Source: Lentisphaerota bacterium
GTDB taxonomy: Bacteria > Verrucomicrobiota > Kiritimatiellia > JAAZAB01
Reading direction: 5' to 3'
DNA: 43,081 nt
Assembly (NCBI GenBank): GCA_016188985.1
Contig: JACPGM010000090.1
Location: forward strand, 1 to 43,081
This document shows positions 24,162-33,214 of this stretch, in pieces; positions within the stretch are counted from its first letter, which is position 1, and each line of letters begins with the position of its first letter. A program made the position numbers and the translations under genes. The notes under the pieces are model-generated. The model did no database searches. It saw nothing but the letters and a program-made list of their open reading frames with translations, and was not told where the DNA came from.

Positions 24162-25985
24162 ATGAATACTCCGGATAAAACCGCAGGGAGTGTGGGACTG
24201 GTGGAAACGAAACACGTCGCCATCCCCTTGCCGCCGGAAGGATTAGTTCTGGAAAACGGCGTCCGCCTGCCGGAACTGCAAGTGGCCTATGAGAGTTACG
24301 GAGAGCTCTCGCCCGCCGGGGACAATGTCATTTACATTTGCCACGCCCTGACCGGCGATGCCCACGTGGCGGGCTACCATGGCGAACCGGGCAAAAAAGT
24401 GGGCTGGTGGGACGCCATGGTCGGACCGGGTAAGGGCATTGACACCAACCGGTTCCATGTGATTTGCGCCAATATTCTCGGCGGCTGCATGGGCACGACC
24501 GGACCCTGCTCGCGTAATCCGCAGACCGGGCGCCCTTATGGCTCAGCGTTTCCTTCCATTACCACCGGAGATATTGTTCACGTTCAGTATCTTCTCTTGC
24601 AGCACCTTGGCATCAAGCGCCTGGCAGCGGTCGTGGGCGGTTCCTTCGGCGGCATGCAGGTTCTGGAATGGGCGCGCCGTTATCCGCAGATGGTGGATAA
24701 ATGCGTGTGCATCGCTTCGGCCATGAGTCTTTCCGCCCAGGCGCTGGCTTTCGACATTGTCGGCCGCAATGCCATCCTGGCCGACCCGGCCTGGGCCGGC
24801 GGCGATTATTATGACAAGGCCGAGACGCCGGCCCAGGGCTTAGCCCAGGCGCGCATGATCGGGCACATCACCTATCTTTCTTCAGAAGACATGAAGCGCA
24901 AGTTCGGGCGCGAGAAGAAAGTCCTGCAGGGACCCCTGCCGCGTTTTGCCACGCCGTTCCAGGTGGAAAGCTACCTGGATCACCAGGGCTCCAAATTTGT
25001 CGACCGGTTTGATGCCAATAGCTATCTGCACATCACCGAGGCCATGGATGTTTACGACCTGGCCGAAAACGGCGCTGATCCGGCCCAGGCTTTACAGGTG
25101 ATTGACCGGCGCACCCGGGTCTTGGTGGTGGCGCTGAGTTCTGACTGGCTCTTCCCGCCGGAACAATCCCTGGCCGTAGCCCGCACTCTGGTGCGCGCCG
25201 GCAAGCACGTTTCCTATTGCCTGTTGCCGTCCTCTTACGGCCATGATGCCTTTCTGGTTGAAGTGGAACATTTGGCGGATGTGATGCGCGCATTCCTGGA
25301 ATCAATCATTTGCCCTTGCACCCGGGCGCAAGGGGCCGACCGTTCGGCACCCCGCCGGTTCGGGCCCGCCAAGGCCGCCGGTGAGCTGGATTGGGAAGAT
25401 TATGACCGTATTGTTGAGCAAATTAGCGCCGGCGCGCGGGTGCTGGACTTAGGTTGCGGCGACGGTGAGTTATTGTGCGAACTCATCGCGCGCAAAACCA
25501 TCACCGGCCTGGGTATGGATATTGATCTCGGTCATGTCCTTAACGTTCTGCACAAGGGTCTGGATGTGTTTCAGTGCGACCTGGACGCGGGCTTAAGCGT
25601 TATCCCCGACCAGGCTTACGATTATGCCGTGCTCAGTCAGACCTTGCAGGTAGTGCGCAAGCCGCGCCTGGTGCTCAACGAAATGTTGCGGGTAGCCCGC
25701 GAAGGGATTGTGAGTTTCCCAAATTTCGGAAACTGGCGTCATCGGGGACGCTTGAGCGTTAAGGGGCGGATGCCGATATCCGATACGCTTCCTTTCGAGT
25801 GGTATGACACGCCCAATATCCACCTTTTTACCTTGAATGATTTCCGGACACTTTGCCGCAAGGATCATATCCGGATTGTGGAGATCGGCTGCATTCCGCG
25901 CGGCTGGGGCGATGTGGTTCTGTTGCGCCTGGGCTGGCGCAACTTGGGGGCGGACCGGGTTCTGATCAGGATTGCGCGGGAATGA
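24162..25985 (+). CDS. metX: MetX-MetW fusion: homoserine O-acetyltransferase with methyltransferase-like MetW domain
   Basis: 607 residues. Residues 1-385 are an alpha/beta hydrolase of the MetX type: nucleophile S161 in GGSFGG, D328 in SSDWLFPPE and H361 in SYGHDAFLVE, with GGCMGTTGPCS (107-117) which is the acetyltransferase pattern rather than the succinyl one. Residues about 410-607 are MetW, a Rossmann-fold methyltransferase-like domain (LDLGCGDGELL, SFPNFGNW, PFEWYDTPNIHLFT). In many proteobacteria metX and metW are adjacent separate genes; here they are one protein joined by a linker of about 25 residues. The start at ATG 24162 was chosen over a longer frame. It catalyses the first committed step of methionine synthesis. 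It overlaps an in-frame ATG of the next gene as ATGA. Confidence 0.9.
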   Translation: MNTPDKTAGSVGLVETKHVAIPLPPEGLVLENGVRLPELQVAYESYGELSPAGDNVIYICHALTGDAHVAGYHGEPGKKVGWWDAMVGPGKGIDTNRFHVICANILGGCMGTTGPCSRNPQTGRPYGSAFPSITTGDIVHVQYLLLQHLGIKRLAAVVGGSFGGMQVLEWARRYPQMVDKCVCIASAMSLSAQALAFDIVGRNAILADPAWAGGDYYDKAETPAQGLAQARMIGHITYLSSEDMKRKFGREKKVLQGPLPRFATPFQVESYLDHQGSKFVDRFDANSYLHITEAMDVYDLAENGADPAQALQVIDRRTRVLVVALSSDWLFPPEQSLAVARTLVRAGKHVSYCLLPSSYGHDAFLVEVEHLADVMRAFLESIICPCTRAQGADRSAPRRFGPAKAAGELDWEDYDRIVEQISAGARVLDLGCGDGELLCELIARKTITGLGMDIDLGHVLNVLHKGLDVFQCDLDAGLSVIPDQAYDYAVLSQTLQVVRKPRLVLNEMLRVAREGIVSFPNFGNWRHRGRLSVKGRMPISDTLPFEWYDTPNIHLFTLNDFRTLCRKDHIRIVEIGCIPRGWGDVVLLRLGWRNLGADRVLIRIARE

Positions 25986-26020
25986 AAGCTGCGGCCACAA
26001 CAAAGCACAAGGAGCATCTT

Positions 26021-26965
26021 ATGAAATCCAAAGAGCATCATCCCGTAAAACTCGCTGAATGGACGAATAAAAAATTACCCGCGGTTGTGGCAACGCTGAT
26101 GCGCTGCATAAATTGTCAGGTCGGTGTCGGCACCCGGAAATGGTTCAACCTGGCCAGCCAGAAGGCCGTGCGCGCCGTCGTGGATGAGTTCATGAGCATC
26201 ATGTTTCCCGGCTGTCATGGACCGGCGCCTCTGACCGGAAGCCGCCGGCAGAATCACTACCGGGTCCGCATCAGGGCCGTCGCCGCGCTCCTGGCCAAGC
26301 TGGCGGAAAACGCGTTCCGTTACCAGTGCGAAATCGAAAAGTGCGGGGACTGTACCGATTGCCGCGCCAAAGCGGAACAGGCGGTTATAACTTTGATTGA
26401 ATCCCTGAGCGCCATCCGCGACCTGCTGCAACAGGACATTCAGGCGGCTTATGACGGCGATCCGGCCGCCCGCTCGCTCATGGAAATTGTCCTGAGCTAT
26501 CCCGGCCTGCAGGCTATTGCCGTTCACCGCATTGCTCACGTGCTCTATCAGCAGGGTGTGCCGCTGATTCCACGGATCATGGCCGAACAGTCGCATTCTA
26601 ATACGGGCATTGACATTCATCCGGGCGCCCGGATTGGCGGCGGCTTTTTCATTGACCATGGCACCGGCGTGGTGATCGGGGAAACCTGCATCATCGGCCA
26701 GAATGTAAAACTATATCAAGGCGTTACCTTGGGCGCGCTCAGTTTTCCAAAGGATGAGCACGGCAACCCCATCAAGGGTGTCAAGCGTCACCCGGAAGTG
26801 CGCGATAACGTCACCATTTATGCCGGGGCAACCATCCTGGGCGGCGACACTATTGTCGGCGAAGGCGCCGTGATCGGCGGCAATGTCTGGCTGACCCATT
26901 CGGTGCCGCCGGGCGCCAAGGTCTATAACCTGCAGCCCGGTCCCAGCATCCAAATGGATGAATGA
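26021..26965 (+). CDS. cysE: Serine O-acetyltransferase (EpsC-type)
   Basis: 314 residues. The C-terminal third is a left-handed hexapeptide repeat with DIHPGARIGGGFFIDHGTG, VVIGET, and the CoA region VKLYQGVTLGA. The N-terminal 140 residues are a helical extension with several cysteines (CGDCTDC). It forms O-acetylserine for cysteine synthesis. ATG at 26021 has a good AAGGAG 6 bases upstream; an alternative ATG at 25982 overlaps the metX stop. It follows MetX-MetW directly, and its last codon overlaps the DUF1573 start (ATGA at 26962), so it is a sulfur amino-acid operon. Confidence 0.9.
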   Translation: MKSKEHHPVKLAEWTNKKLPAVVATLMRCINCQVGVGTRKWFNLASQKAVRAVVDEFMSIMFPGCHGPAPLTGSRRQNHYRVRIRAVAALLAKLAENAFRYQCEIEKCGDCTDCRAKAEQAVITLIESLSAIRDLLQQDIQAAYDGDPAARSLMEIVLSYPGLQAIAVHRIAHVLYQQGVPLIPRIMAEQSHSNTGIDIHPGARIGGGFFIDHGTGVVIGETCIIGQNVKLYQGVTLGALSFPKDEHGNPIKGVKRHPEVRDNVTIYAGATILGGDTIVGEGAVIGGNVWLTHSVPPGAKVYNLQPGPSIQMDE

Positions 26966-28053
26966 CCGGCCGCTTAACGCATATGATTGATATTTTTTCT
27001 TTGCATTCGGTGTTCGGCGTTCGATGTTGGATGTTCGGCGTTTGCTTTGGTCTTGCGACTGCCCCTGTCCGCGCCGATGGCTTGCCCCTCCTGATCTGTA
27101 ATGCGCCGGACTACCATTTCGGCGCGCTGAGCAACACGAATGAGGTGCCCCATACCTTCGTGCTGGCCAATGAAGGCGACGCGCCGCTCGCGATTCTACG
27201 AGTTCACCCTGATTGCGGTTGCACCCTGGTGCGCCTGGAGCGCGAGGTTATTCCGCCTGGCGATGAGATTACCTTGCCGGTGCGGTTGATCCTCAAGGGT
27301 CGCTCCGGCCCCCAGCACAAGCGCATTACCATCGAATCCAATGACCCTGATCAACCGCGATTGATCTTGAGCTTGATCGGGGAAGCCGTGGCCGAGGTGC
27401 AATTAAAACCGGATCGGCTTTATTGGGGTAATCTGCGCCGCGACGCGGCAGAAGTTAGAACGGTTGCGGTCGAATTTCACCAGTCGGCTACCGCCCAAAT
27501 TATGGGCGCCGGGAGTTCCTTGCCGTCTTTTGCCGTTGACTGGGAAACGAATAAGCCCGGCTTGGCTTATACCCTCCGGGTCCGATCAGTTCCACCGCTG
27601 GCCCTTGGCCAGTTTGCTTCCGAGGCGTGGCTGGAAACAGATTCTTCCCGCTATCCGCGGCTGACCGTGCCCTTACATGGTCGCGTGGTGGGTGATATTT
27701 ACACCGTGCCGGAGGAGATTTCTTTGACGGCGCAGCCTGCCCGCCGTAGCAACGTCCTAGACGGCGAAGGCGGGCCCGTGGACAAGCCCGCCCTGAGCTT
27801 GTCGAAGGGGCCGCTGCAACGCCTGCTCATGGTCCAAACCAGCCTGCCGCGGCCTTTCACAATTCTCAAGGTAGAGCCGCCCCTGACGAATATGGAAGTC
27901 CGCGTTAGTTCGACGCGCCACCGGGGTTACCGTATTGAGTTGCGCAATATTTTCCCTGACCCGGCGCTGGACGGCAAGCTCTTGATGATCACCACCGATT
28001 GCGAAACCATGCCGGTGCTCACCGTGCCGTTCCGCCTGACCGAGCCGCGATAG
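26962..28053 (+). CDS. DUF1573-domain secreted protein
   Basis: 363 residues. A signal peptide (about 8-38, ending VRADG) is followed by a DUF1573 immunoglobulin-like domain with the conserved HPDCGCT near residue 76. Such proteins are periplasmic or outer-membrane-associated; their role is not established. The N-terminal stretch SVFGVRCWMFGV is encoded by a tandem word repeat (27004-27043), and residues about 270-283 (PVDKPALSLSKG) by another repeat (27769-27810). It starts inside the cysE stop codon and overlaps ridA by 35 bases at the 3' ends. Confidence 0.8.
   Translation: MTGRLTHMIDIFSLHSVFGVRCWMFGVCFGLATAPVRADGLPLLICNAPDYHFGALSNTNEVPHTFVLANEGDAPLAILRVHPDCGCTLVRLEREVIPPGDEITLPVRLILKGRSGPQHKRITIESNDPDQPRLILSLIGEAVAEVQLKPDRLYWGNLRRDAAEVRTVAVEFHQSATAQIMGAGSSLPSFAVDWETNKPGLAYTLRVRSVPPLALGQFASEAWLETDSSRYPRLTVPLHGRVVGDIYTVPEEISLTAQPARRSNVLDGEGGPVDKPALSLSKGPLQRLLMVQTSLPRPFTILKVEPPLTNMEVRVSSTRHRGYRIELRNIFPDPALDGKLLMITTDCETMPVLTVPFRLTEPR
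27769..27810. repeat. Dispersed repeat translated in frame (SLSKG element)
   Basis: GGCGGGC/GCCCGCC arms are followed by a palindrome containing GAGCTTGTCGA, a motif shared (11 bases, reverse complement) with the insert at 8392-8412. It adds ALSLSKG to the DUF1573 protein without breaking the frame. Confidence 0.7.
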
Positions 28054-28417
28054 CGTCCAGTTCCACCAGGGCGCCTAACGGCAGCCGGGCTTGCACTGTG
28101 CTTCGGACCGGCGGCGGCTCGGCGCGGAAGTAACGTCCGTAGGTCTCGTTAAAGGCGGGATAATCCTTCAGATCGGCTAGGAAGACCGTAACCTTGACGA
28201 CGTCGCCCAGGCTCAGGCCGGCTTTTTCCAGGATGGCCTTAAGACTCTTCAATACCCGCTCCGTCTGAGGCTTAATGGCGCCCGCGACTAATTTGCCGCT
28301 CCGTGGGTCAAGCGCGATAATCCCCTGGACATAGAGTGTGTTGCCGACCTTGATGCCCTGTGAATATCTGGCAACCGGCCGGGGCGCTTTGTCGGTGATA
28401 ATAGCTTTCTTCTTCAT
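28019..28417 (-). CDS. ridA: RidA/YjgF-family imine deaminase
   Basis: 132 residues, trimeric Rid fold. The conserved PPPVRSTVQ (with the catalytic arginine), GDVVKVTVFLADLKDY and FNETYG are all present. RidA hydrolyses reactive imines from pyridoxal-phosphate enzymes. It follows rnhC after a 141-base repeat gap, and its end overlaps the DUF1573 gene. Confidence 0.92.
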   Translation of the reverse strand: MKKKAIITDKAPRPVARYSQGIKVGNTLYVQGIIALDPRSGKLVAGAIKPQTERVLKSLKAILEKAGLSLGDVVKVTVFLADLKDYPAFNETYGRYFRAEPPPVRSTVQARLPLGALVELDAIAARSGGTAR

Positions 28418-28467
28418 GATTTCAACCTTGTGGTTCTACCATGCGCTAATGAAAAAATTGCTCTTTC

Positions 28468-28556
28468 GTAGCTGCGCCCGTAAGGGCGTGGATTACTCCG
28501 GCAGCCACGGCGTTCCCGCCAGGCGGGTCCGCCTATGGTGGAACCGCCGCGGCTAC
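28468..28556. repeat. Palindromic element after rnhC
   Basis: The outer pair GTAGC/GCTAC encloses GCGCCCGTAAGGGCG and GTTCCCGCC...GGTGGAAC with the inner GGCGGGTCCGCC. The last copy of the TTCCGCC...GGCGGAA family lies at 37131; this one is a diverged relative. It starts 2 bases after the rnhC stop codon. Confidence 0.7.
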
Positions 28557-28558
28557 TT

Positions 28559-29575
28559 TCAGCCGGTAGTATGCTGCTTGGCTGAAGGCCGGCGAAACAG
28601 TGATGGCTTGGATTTAACCAGGCCCTCCCGGCCAATGTCCGCGCGCTTAAGCTTGAGCTTCTCCAGCACTTGATCGGTTGTGCGGAAATGGCATTTGGCC
28701 GTTTTCAGCAGTACTTGGGCGCCATGTTTTTTGACCAGCTCTTCGGCCGCGGCCTTGACTTGATCGGATGCGCCCTTGGGAAACGACAGGTTATATTCCT
28801 TATGCAGTTTGACCAGGGTGTTGAGGAACGCCGCGCGCGCCAGGATGGAAGCCGCTGCCACCGCCATGTCCGCTTCGGCGTGGTGCCGCTGGACCAACTC
28901 GATTCCGCGGCCGCGTCTCATCAGCGCGCGCTTAACCTGTTCCTGGTTGCCGAACTGGTCGGAAATGGCGCGCGGACATTGCGGCGCCTGGGCCAGCAGG
29001 TTTTCAATGGCGCGGGCATGGCCCCAGGCCAGCAGGCTGTTGACGCTGCGCAATTGGGCGTAGAGCCGGTTATAGGCTTGCGGACCAATCAGCACGATGC
29101 TGAAACGTTTGCCCAGCAGCTTTCTGATATCCCTGGCCAGTTCTTGGGCGCGTAAGTCGCTGGAAATGTTTTTGCTGTCCTTGACGCCCATTGCCAGCAT
29201 GGCTTTCACCAAGCTGTTGTCCGCGTAGGCGCCGGCAATGACCATCGGGCCGAAGAAATCGCCCTTGCCGCTTTCGTCAATCCCCATGTGCGGCTGGTAG
29301 GCTTGCGGATTGAGCATTTCCTCGTAACCCACGCCGACTTGGAGCAGGACCTTGGGCTCCAGCACATAGGTTACAAACTCCTGCGCGGCGCGGCCCTGAA
29401 TCAGGCATTTGCCGCTCTGGTAAAGAATAATCCGGCAACTGTCGGTCTCCGCCGCGGCCTGGGCATAGGGCACCTCAATCGGGCGATAGTTGCCCCCGCG
29501 CAGGGTCTCCATCAGCATAATCTGCTGCGCCTCCGTCAGGGGATAGGTGAACGACGTTCTGAGGGACGGATCCAT
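28559..29575 (-). CDS. rnhC: Ribonuclease HIII
   Basis: 338 residues. The N-terminal part (about 10-90) is the substrate-binding domain of RNase HIII; the catalytic fold has GIDESGKGDFFGP with D100 and E101, SDQF with D206, and EADMAVAAASILAR with D236. It cuts RNA in RNA/DNA hybrids. It is most likely co-transcribed with fucI (51 bases apart). Its C-terminal 40 residues are variable. Confidence 0.9.
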   Translation of the reverse strand: MDPSLRTSFTYPLTEAQQIMLMETLRGGNYRPIEVPYAQAAAETDSCRIILYQSGKCLIQGRAAQEFVTYVLEPKVLLQVGVGYEEMLNPQAYQPHMGIDESGKGDFFGPMVIAGAYADNSLVKAMLAMGVKDSKNISSDLRAQELARDIRKLLGKRFSIVLIGPQAYNRLYAQLRSVNSLLAWGHARAIENLLAQAPQCPRAISDQFGNQEQVKRALMRRGRGIELVQRHHAEADMAVAAASILARAAFLNTLVKLHKEYNLSFPKGASDQVKAAAEELVKKHGAQVLLKTAKCHFRTTDQVLEKLKLKRADIGREGLVKSKPSLFRRPSAKQHTTG

Positions 29576-29626
29576 AATTGTTCCGCAGCGGTGCCTGGTT
29601 CAAGTCCGGCAGACTTCCGGCGCTGG

Positions 29627-31498
29627 CTATTGATATAGTGGTCCCAAGGTGTCGCAGGCGCGGAAATCGTCGCCGCCGAACCGGTCCCATAAGGTCGGCC
29701 GGAAAATCTGGTCGGCCGGGACGTTATGCATGTCCACCGGAATCCGCAGCATGGCGTTGAGCGTCAGAAAATCGGCGCCGATCAGGCCGAACGAGTTGCC
29801 GTCGTGATTGGGCCCGATGCGGGACATGTATTCGAACGAGGACATGCCGCGCGGCGCCCAGTAGGTTTCCGGCCAGGTGGGGTCCGTAACCCGGCTGACG
29901 TGGTCGGCCACTTCCTGCGGCAATTCGATCGTTGCGCCTTCAACCACCGAGCAGGTGAGCTTGTCGCCGACGACATTGTAACGATAGGCGGTTAGGGGGA
30001 TACCGCCGGGCGTCCGGTAATGGCTGGAGAGTCCATCGCCGGGGAAGTATTCCAGGGCCGCGCGCATATAAGTGGTGCGCTCGGTCGCCGCGCTCGTGAG
30101 CTTGTCCTGGAGCGCGCGGTCGGCGCGAATGGCCGCGGCCACGTCCTGGATGGACATGTTTTTGCCGTCCTTGACGAGCGCAATGATGTCCAAAGCGTAG
30201 TCCAGAGCGCCGGCGCCCGAATTGCGTTTGTCAATGAAGCCCCGCGGCGCAATTGTGCTGATGTCCTGGCCGGTGGCTTGGCGAATGCTGGCCACGGTCC
30301 AGTTGGTGCGGATATCGGCGAATAATTGCGGCAGACCGGTTACCAAATTGGCAACCAGCATGCCAATGCCGTTCTTGGAATCGTTTTCCGTGGCTACTAG
30401 GTAAGCCGGCCGGAACCCGTTCCAGTCAAACGAGCTGTTGAGAATGGATTCGGCTACGTCAAAGTTCGGGTAAAGGTCGGTCCATTGCCGCTGGCCCTGG
30501 GTGCCGGCCAGGATGGCGTTTGCCCCCTGGGCGCGCTCAACGTCGGCCTGGAATCCCTGCCGCCGCCCGACTTTTCCGTCGGCCAGCTTGGGATTGCCGG
30601 CCATCAAGTCGCGGGTGATCATGGTGATGAGCAGGCACAACCGCAAAAGCTTATCGGGCGGGTAGGGGCGCTTACCGGTGCCGAACACGAACCGGAAGTT
30701 TTTCTTCATGTATTTGAAAGCGCGCTCAAGTTCATCGTGGTCGTAAAAGCCCTGGTCAATGCGGCCTTTGATGGTCACCATGTCCACCGAGACCGTTCCC
30801 AGGCCCAGATAATTAAGCATGATGTTGCGCCGGACATCCGAGCCGATAATGCCCATGGAAACGCCGCCCAGCGACAGGTAGTTTTTGCCGCGCATTTCAG
30901 CCACGGCCGCGGCGCAACGCGCAAACCTTAAAAGGCGGTCTTGCACGTAGAGTGGCAGATCGCCGTCCTCAGCTTCCAGGTCGGGGTTGTAGATCGAAAA
31001 GATCGGGCGCAGCTTTTCGTCCATGGCTGCGCAAAACGCCTTCAGCCACACCGCCCCGGGCCGGTCGGTCTGGTTAAGGCCATAGGCCGCCTGCAGCCAT
31101 TCGCTGGAGCCCAGGCCCTGGCAAGCGCTCATGAGTTCGTCGCTGTAAGACCAGGAACGGCTGACCCAGATATTGGCGCTGACTCCTTCGCGCAGGTAGG
31201 CCTCCTGGGCCAAAGCGCCGGTGCGCGGGCCGTAGACGATTTCCGGGGGCGCCACCACGCGCACGGGTGTGCCATCGGGCAGTTTCACATGTTCGCGGAT
31301 CAGCCGGCTCACTTTTTCCACCATCCGCCAGGTGCCCTCCACGTTGCTTTCGTAGGCGCCGGTGCGGCCGTCGGCCACCGGGGTAATGGCGATGGTGGGT
31401 ACATGGCCGACCAGCGACCGGCCGCAAGGCGCAAAGCCCCGCTTGGTTTTTGATCGCTCGGCAAAATCAATGCGCTCGGTGGCTAAGGACGAGTTCAT
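29627..31498 (-). CDS. fucI: L-fucose isomerase
   Basis: 623 residues, compared with 591 in E. coli. Three motifs match the metal and catalytic residues: ATENDSKNG with E371, LFADIRTNW with D395 (24 residues later, the same spacing as E337 and D361 in the E. coli enzyme), and IGPNHD with H565. KNYLSLGGVSMG, RPGAVWL and SILNSSFDWNG are also conserved. It interconverts L-fucose and L-fuculose; related enzymes also take D-arabinose. The start ATG at 31498 has GGAGGG 8-13 bases upstream; a longer frame from 31582 lacks this. No fucK, fucA or fucP is in the window. Confidence 0.92.
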   Translation of the reverse strand: MNSSLATERIDFAERSKTKRGFAPCGRSLVGHVPTIAITPVADGRTGAYESNVEGTWRMVEKVSRLIREHVKLPDGTPVRVVAPPEIVYGPRTGALAQEAYLREGVSANIWVSRSWSYSDELMSACQGLGSSEWLQAAYGLNQTDRPGAVWLKAFCAAMDEKLRPIFSIYNPDLEAEDGDLPLYVQDRLLRFARCAAAVAEMRGKNYLSLGGVSMGIIGSDVRRNIMLNYLGLGTVSVDMVTIKGRIDQGFYDHDELERAFKYMKKNFRFVFGTGKRPYPPDKLLRLCLLITMITRDLMAGNPKLADGKVGRRQGFQADVERAQGANAILAGTQGQRQWTDLYPNFDVAESILNSSFDWNGFRPAYLVATENDSKNGIGMLVANLVTGLPQLFADIRTNWTVASIRQATGQDISTIAPRGFIDKRNSGAGALDYALDIIALVKDGKNMSIQDVAAAIRADRALQDKLTSAATERTTYMRAALEYFPGDGLSSHYRTPGGIPLTAYRYNVVGDKLTCSVVEGATIELPQEVADHVSRVTDPTWPETYWAPRGMSSFEYMSRIGPNHDGNSFGLIGADFLTLNAMLRIPVDMHNVPADQIFRPTLWDRFGGDDFRACDTLGPLYQ

Positions 31499-32034
31499 CT
31501 GATCAATCCCTCCTGTAATGTTGCCGGACTCTGGCGATACTCCGTTGCCCTTTATGCAATTTTCCGGGCCTGAAGGCGTCACGATTTTGGCGTAAAGCCT
31601 TACTTACGCAGGTGGGTATCCTGTTGTAGGCCCGCATAGTATGCGGGCAATCGCGCCATACCCGTGCTACGTCCAGATAACTTCGCAGGGCAGGCTGTGG
31701 CGCGCTACATAAATTTGCACCCACGTAAGGAGTGACGCCTTGGCTCGAAAGATGGTTGACAAGAGCGGCACTTTACCGGCACACTCTGCCAAGTTCAAGG
31801 TTTTTTTCATATCTGCTCAGGTCGTAAGAAATGAAACTACAAAAAACGCTAAAGGCGCGAAAATGGGAATAGAAATTGTATTCAATTTAGCGTATTTCGC
31901 ACCTTTCGTAGTTCCCGCCAGAGGCGGGTCTGCCTAAGGCATGATCCACCTGAGGCGGTTCCGCCACGGGCGGACAGTGTTTTCTCGGATACCTGAGTAG
32001 TAACGTTTTTAAAACAAATCATAGGAGCCCTGAC
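31499..32034. other. Divergent intergenic region with repeats (fucI / DUF4380)
   Basis: No convincing gene. It contains a perfect palindrome GCCCGCATAGTATGCGGGC (31630-31648), an inverted word repeat at about 31838-31912 (AACTAC-type ends), and a member of the TTCCGCC/GGCGGAA family at about 31912-31975. The two divergent promoters should be here, but no clear -35/-10 pair stands out. Confidence 0.5.
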
Positions 32035-32952
32035 ATGTTGACGATAGAAACTGTCCCTTACCGCGGCTGGAAAAACAATATCCGCCTGGCCAATGGCCAG
32101 GTGGAGCTGATCGTCACGCAGGAGGTCGGGCCGCGGATTATCCGGTTCGGCTTCATCGGCCAAGAGAATATCCTGGGCGAGTTCTCCGAGCAACTGGGCG
32201 GCTGCGGCGAGAAGGAATGGCTGATCCGCGGCGGTCATCGTCTCTGGCTGGCACCGGAGGAAAAACCGAAAACTTATGAGTTGGACAACTTGCCAGTGGC
32301 AATCCGTAAAATTACCGCTGGCGGCATTCGCGTGGTCCAGCCGCCGGGTAAGCTGGCCCAGGTCGAGAAGACGCTGGAGATTGCCTTGGCCGAACGCCGC
32401 AACCAGGTAACCATTCGCCACCACCTGACGAACCGGGGCCGCAAGCCGATTACCCTGGCGCCTTGGGCCCTGACGGTTATGGCGCGCTGCGGCACGGCCA
32501 TCATTCCACTGCCCGAAAAAATTCCGCATACGGCGCGGCTGACCAGCAACCAGAACTGGACTCTCTGGGGTTACACCGATTTCAGTGATCCGCGCTGGAC
32601 TTTTTTGTCGCGCTATCTTCTTTTCCGGCATGATCCTAAGCGCGGGCCCAATAAGCTGGGTATTGCGCACCGTGAAGGCTGGGTAGCTTACTGGCTTAAA
32701 GGAACGCTCTTTGTCAAATGGTTTGCCTTTAAGGAAGGAGTCACTTACCCGGACCAGGGCGTAAATTTTGAGACCTTTGCCAACGAGCGCATCCTGGAAC
32801 TGGAAAGCTTGGGTCCCCTGGTTGCGCTCCGCCACGGCCAAACAACAACCCACACCGAAACCTGGGCGCTCCATCGCGCCGTGCCCGAATGCCGCAACGA
32901 GACCGCCATTGAAAAATATGTCCACCCGTGTGCCGCTCATTTTAGACGTTAG
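32035..32952 (+). CDS. DUF4380-like/galactose mutarotase-like protein
   Basis: 305 residues. Features such as GPRIIRFGF, GGHRLWLAPEE and TWALHRAVPE fit the beta-sandwich mutarotase-like fold of DUF4380 proteins, whose function is not known. ATG at 32035 follows AGGAGC. It is divergent from fucI, which suggests a role with the same or a related sugar; this is only context. Confidence 0.7.
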   Translation: MLTIETVPYRGWKNNIRLANGQVELIVTQEVGPRIIRFGFIGQENILGEFSEQLGGCGEKEWLIRGGHRLWLAPEEKPKTYELDNLPVAIRKITAGGIRVVQPPGKLAQVEKTLEIALAERRNQVTIRHHLTNRGRKPITLAPWALTVMARCGTAIIPLPEKIPHTARLTSNQNWTLWGYTDFSDPRWTFLSRYLLFRHDPKRGPNKLGIAHREGWVAYWLKGTLFVKWFAFKEGVTYPDQGVNFETFANERILELESLGPLVALRHGQTTTHTETWALHRAVPECRNETAIEKYVHPCAAHFRR

Positions 32953-33214
32953 TTGGTCCATGCGCTTGGTGAAGGGAAACAGTATGCCGATATCACAAGT
33001 GCTGCCGCGAACATACGGCCGCGGCGCAACCGACCGTCGCGTCGCGTGAGCCTATACTTGATCAGAACGAGTCGCGTGTTCCAGTATTTCGGCGGGCAGC
33101 TCGGCTGGCGGCAGGTACACCATCACGGGTCCATTGATGACGCCGAGGCGCTGGCGCAATACCAGCGGGCCGTCCGCGGGGTTTGACCGGCGCAGGCAGA
33201 TACAAATACGAACC
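32953..33214. other. Gap with a possible gene remnant
   Basis: No complete gene. On the minus strand a stop at about 33052 is preceded by an open frame reading LRQRLGVINGPVMVYLPPAE, which looks protein-like but has no convincing start and runs back into the UbiA-type gene. It may be the decayed C-terminus of an older gene. Confidence 0.25.

Noticed and set aside
25853-26020. A longer N-terminus for the serine acetyltransferase
   Set aside because: It lies within metX-metW coding DNA in another frame; AAGGAG before 26021 fixes the start.
29627-31498. Apparent loss of the fucose isomerase metal residues
   Set aside because: A first comparison placed the residues in the wrong segment. Counting back from the conserved NH motif shows E371, D395 and H565 are all present.
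31740-31937. A 65-codon frame in the fucI/DUF4380 gap
   Set aside because: Its sequence is made of word repeats and ends in a palindromic element; no domain or binding site supports it.
33052-33214. A small minus-strand gene after the UbiA-type gene
   Set aside because: It has a protein-like ending but no start codon or binding site of its own, so it was kept only as a possible remnant.
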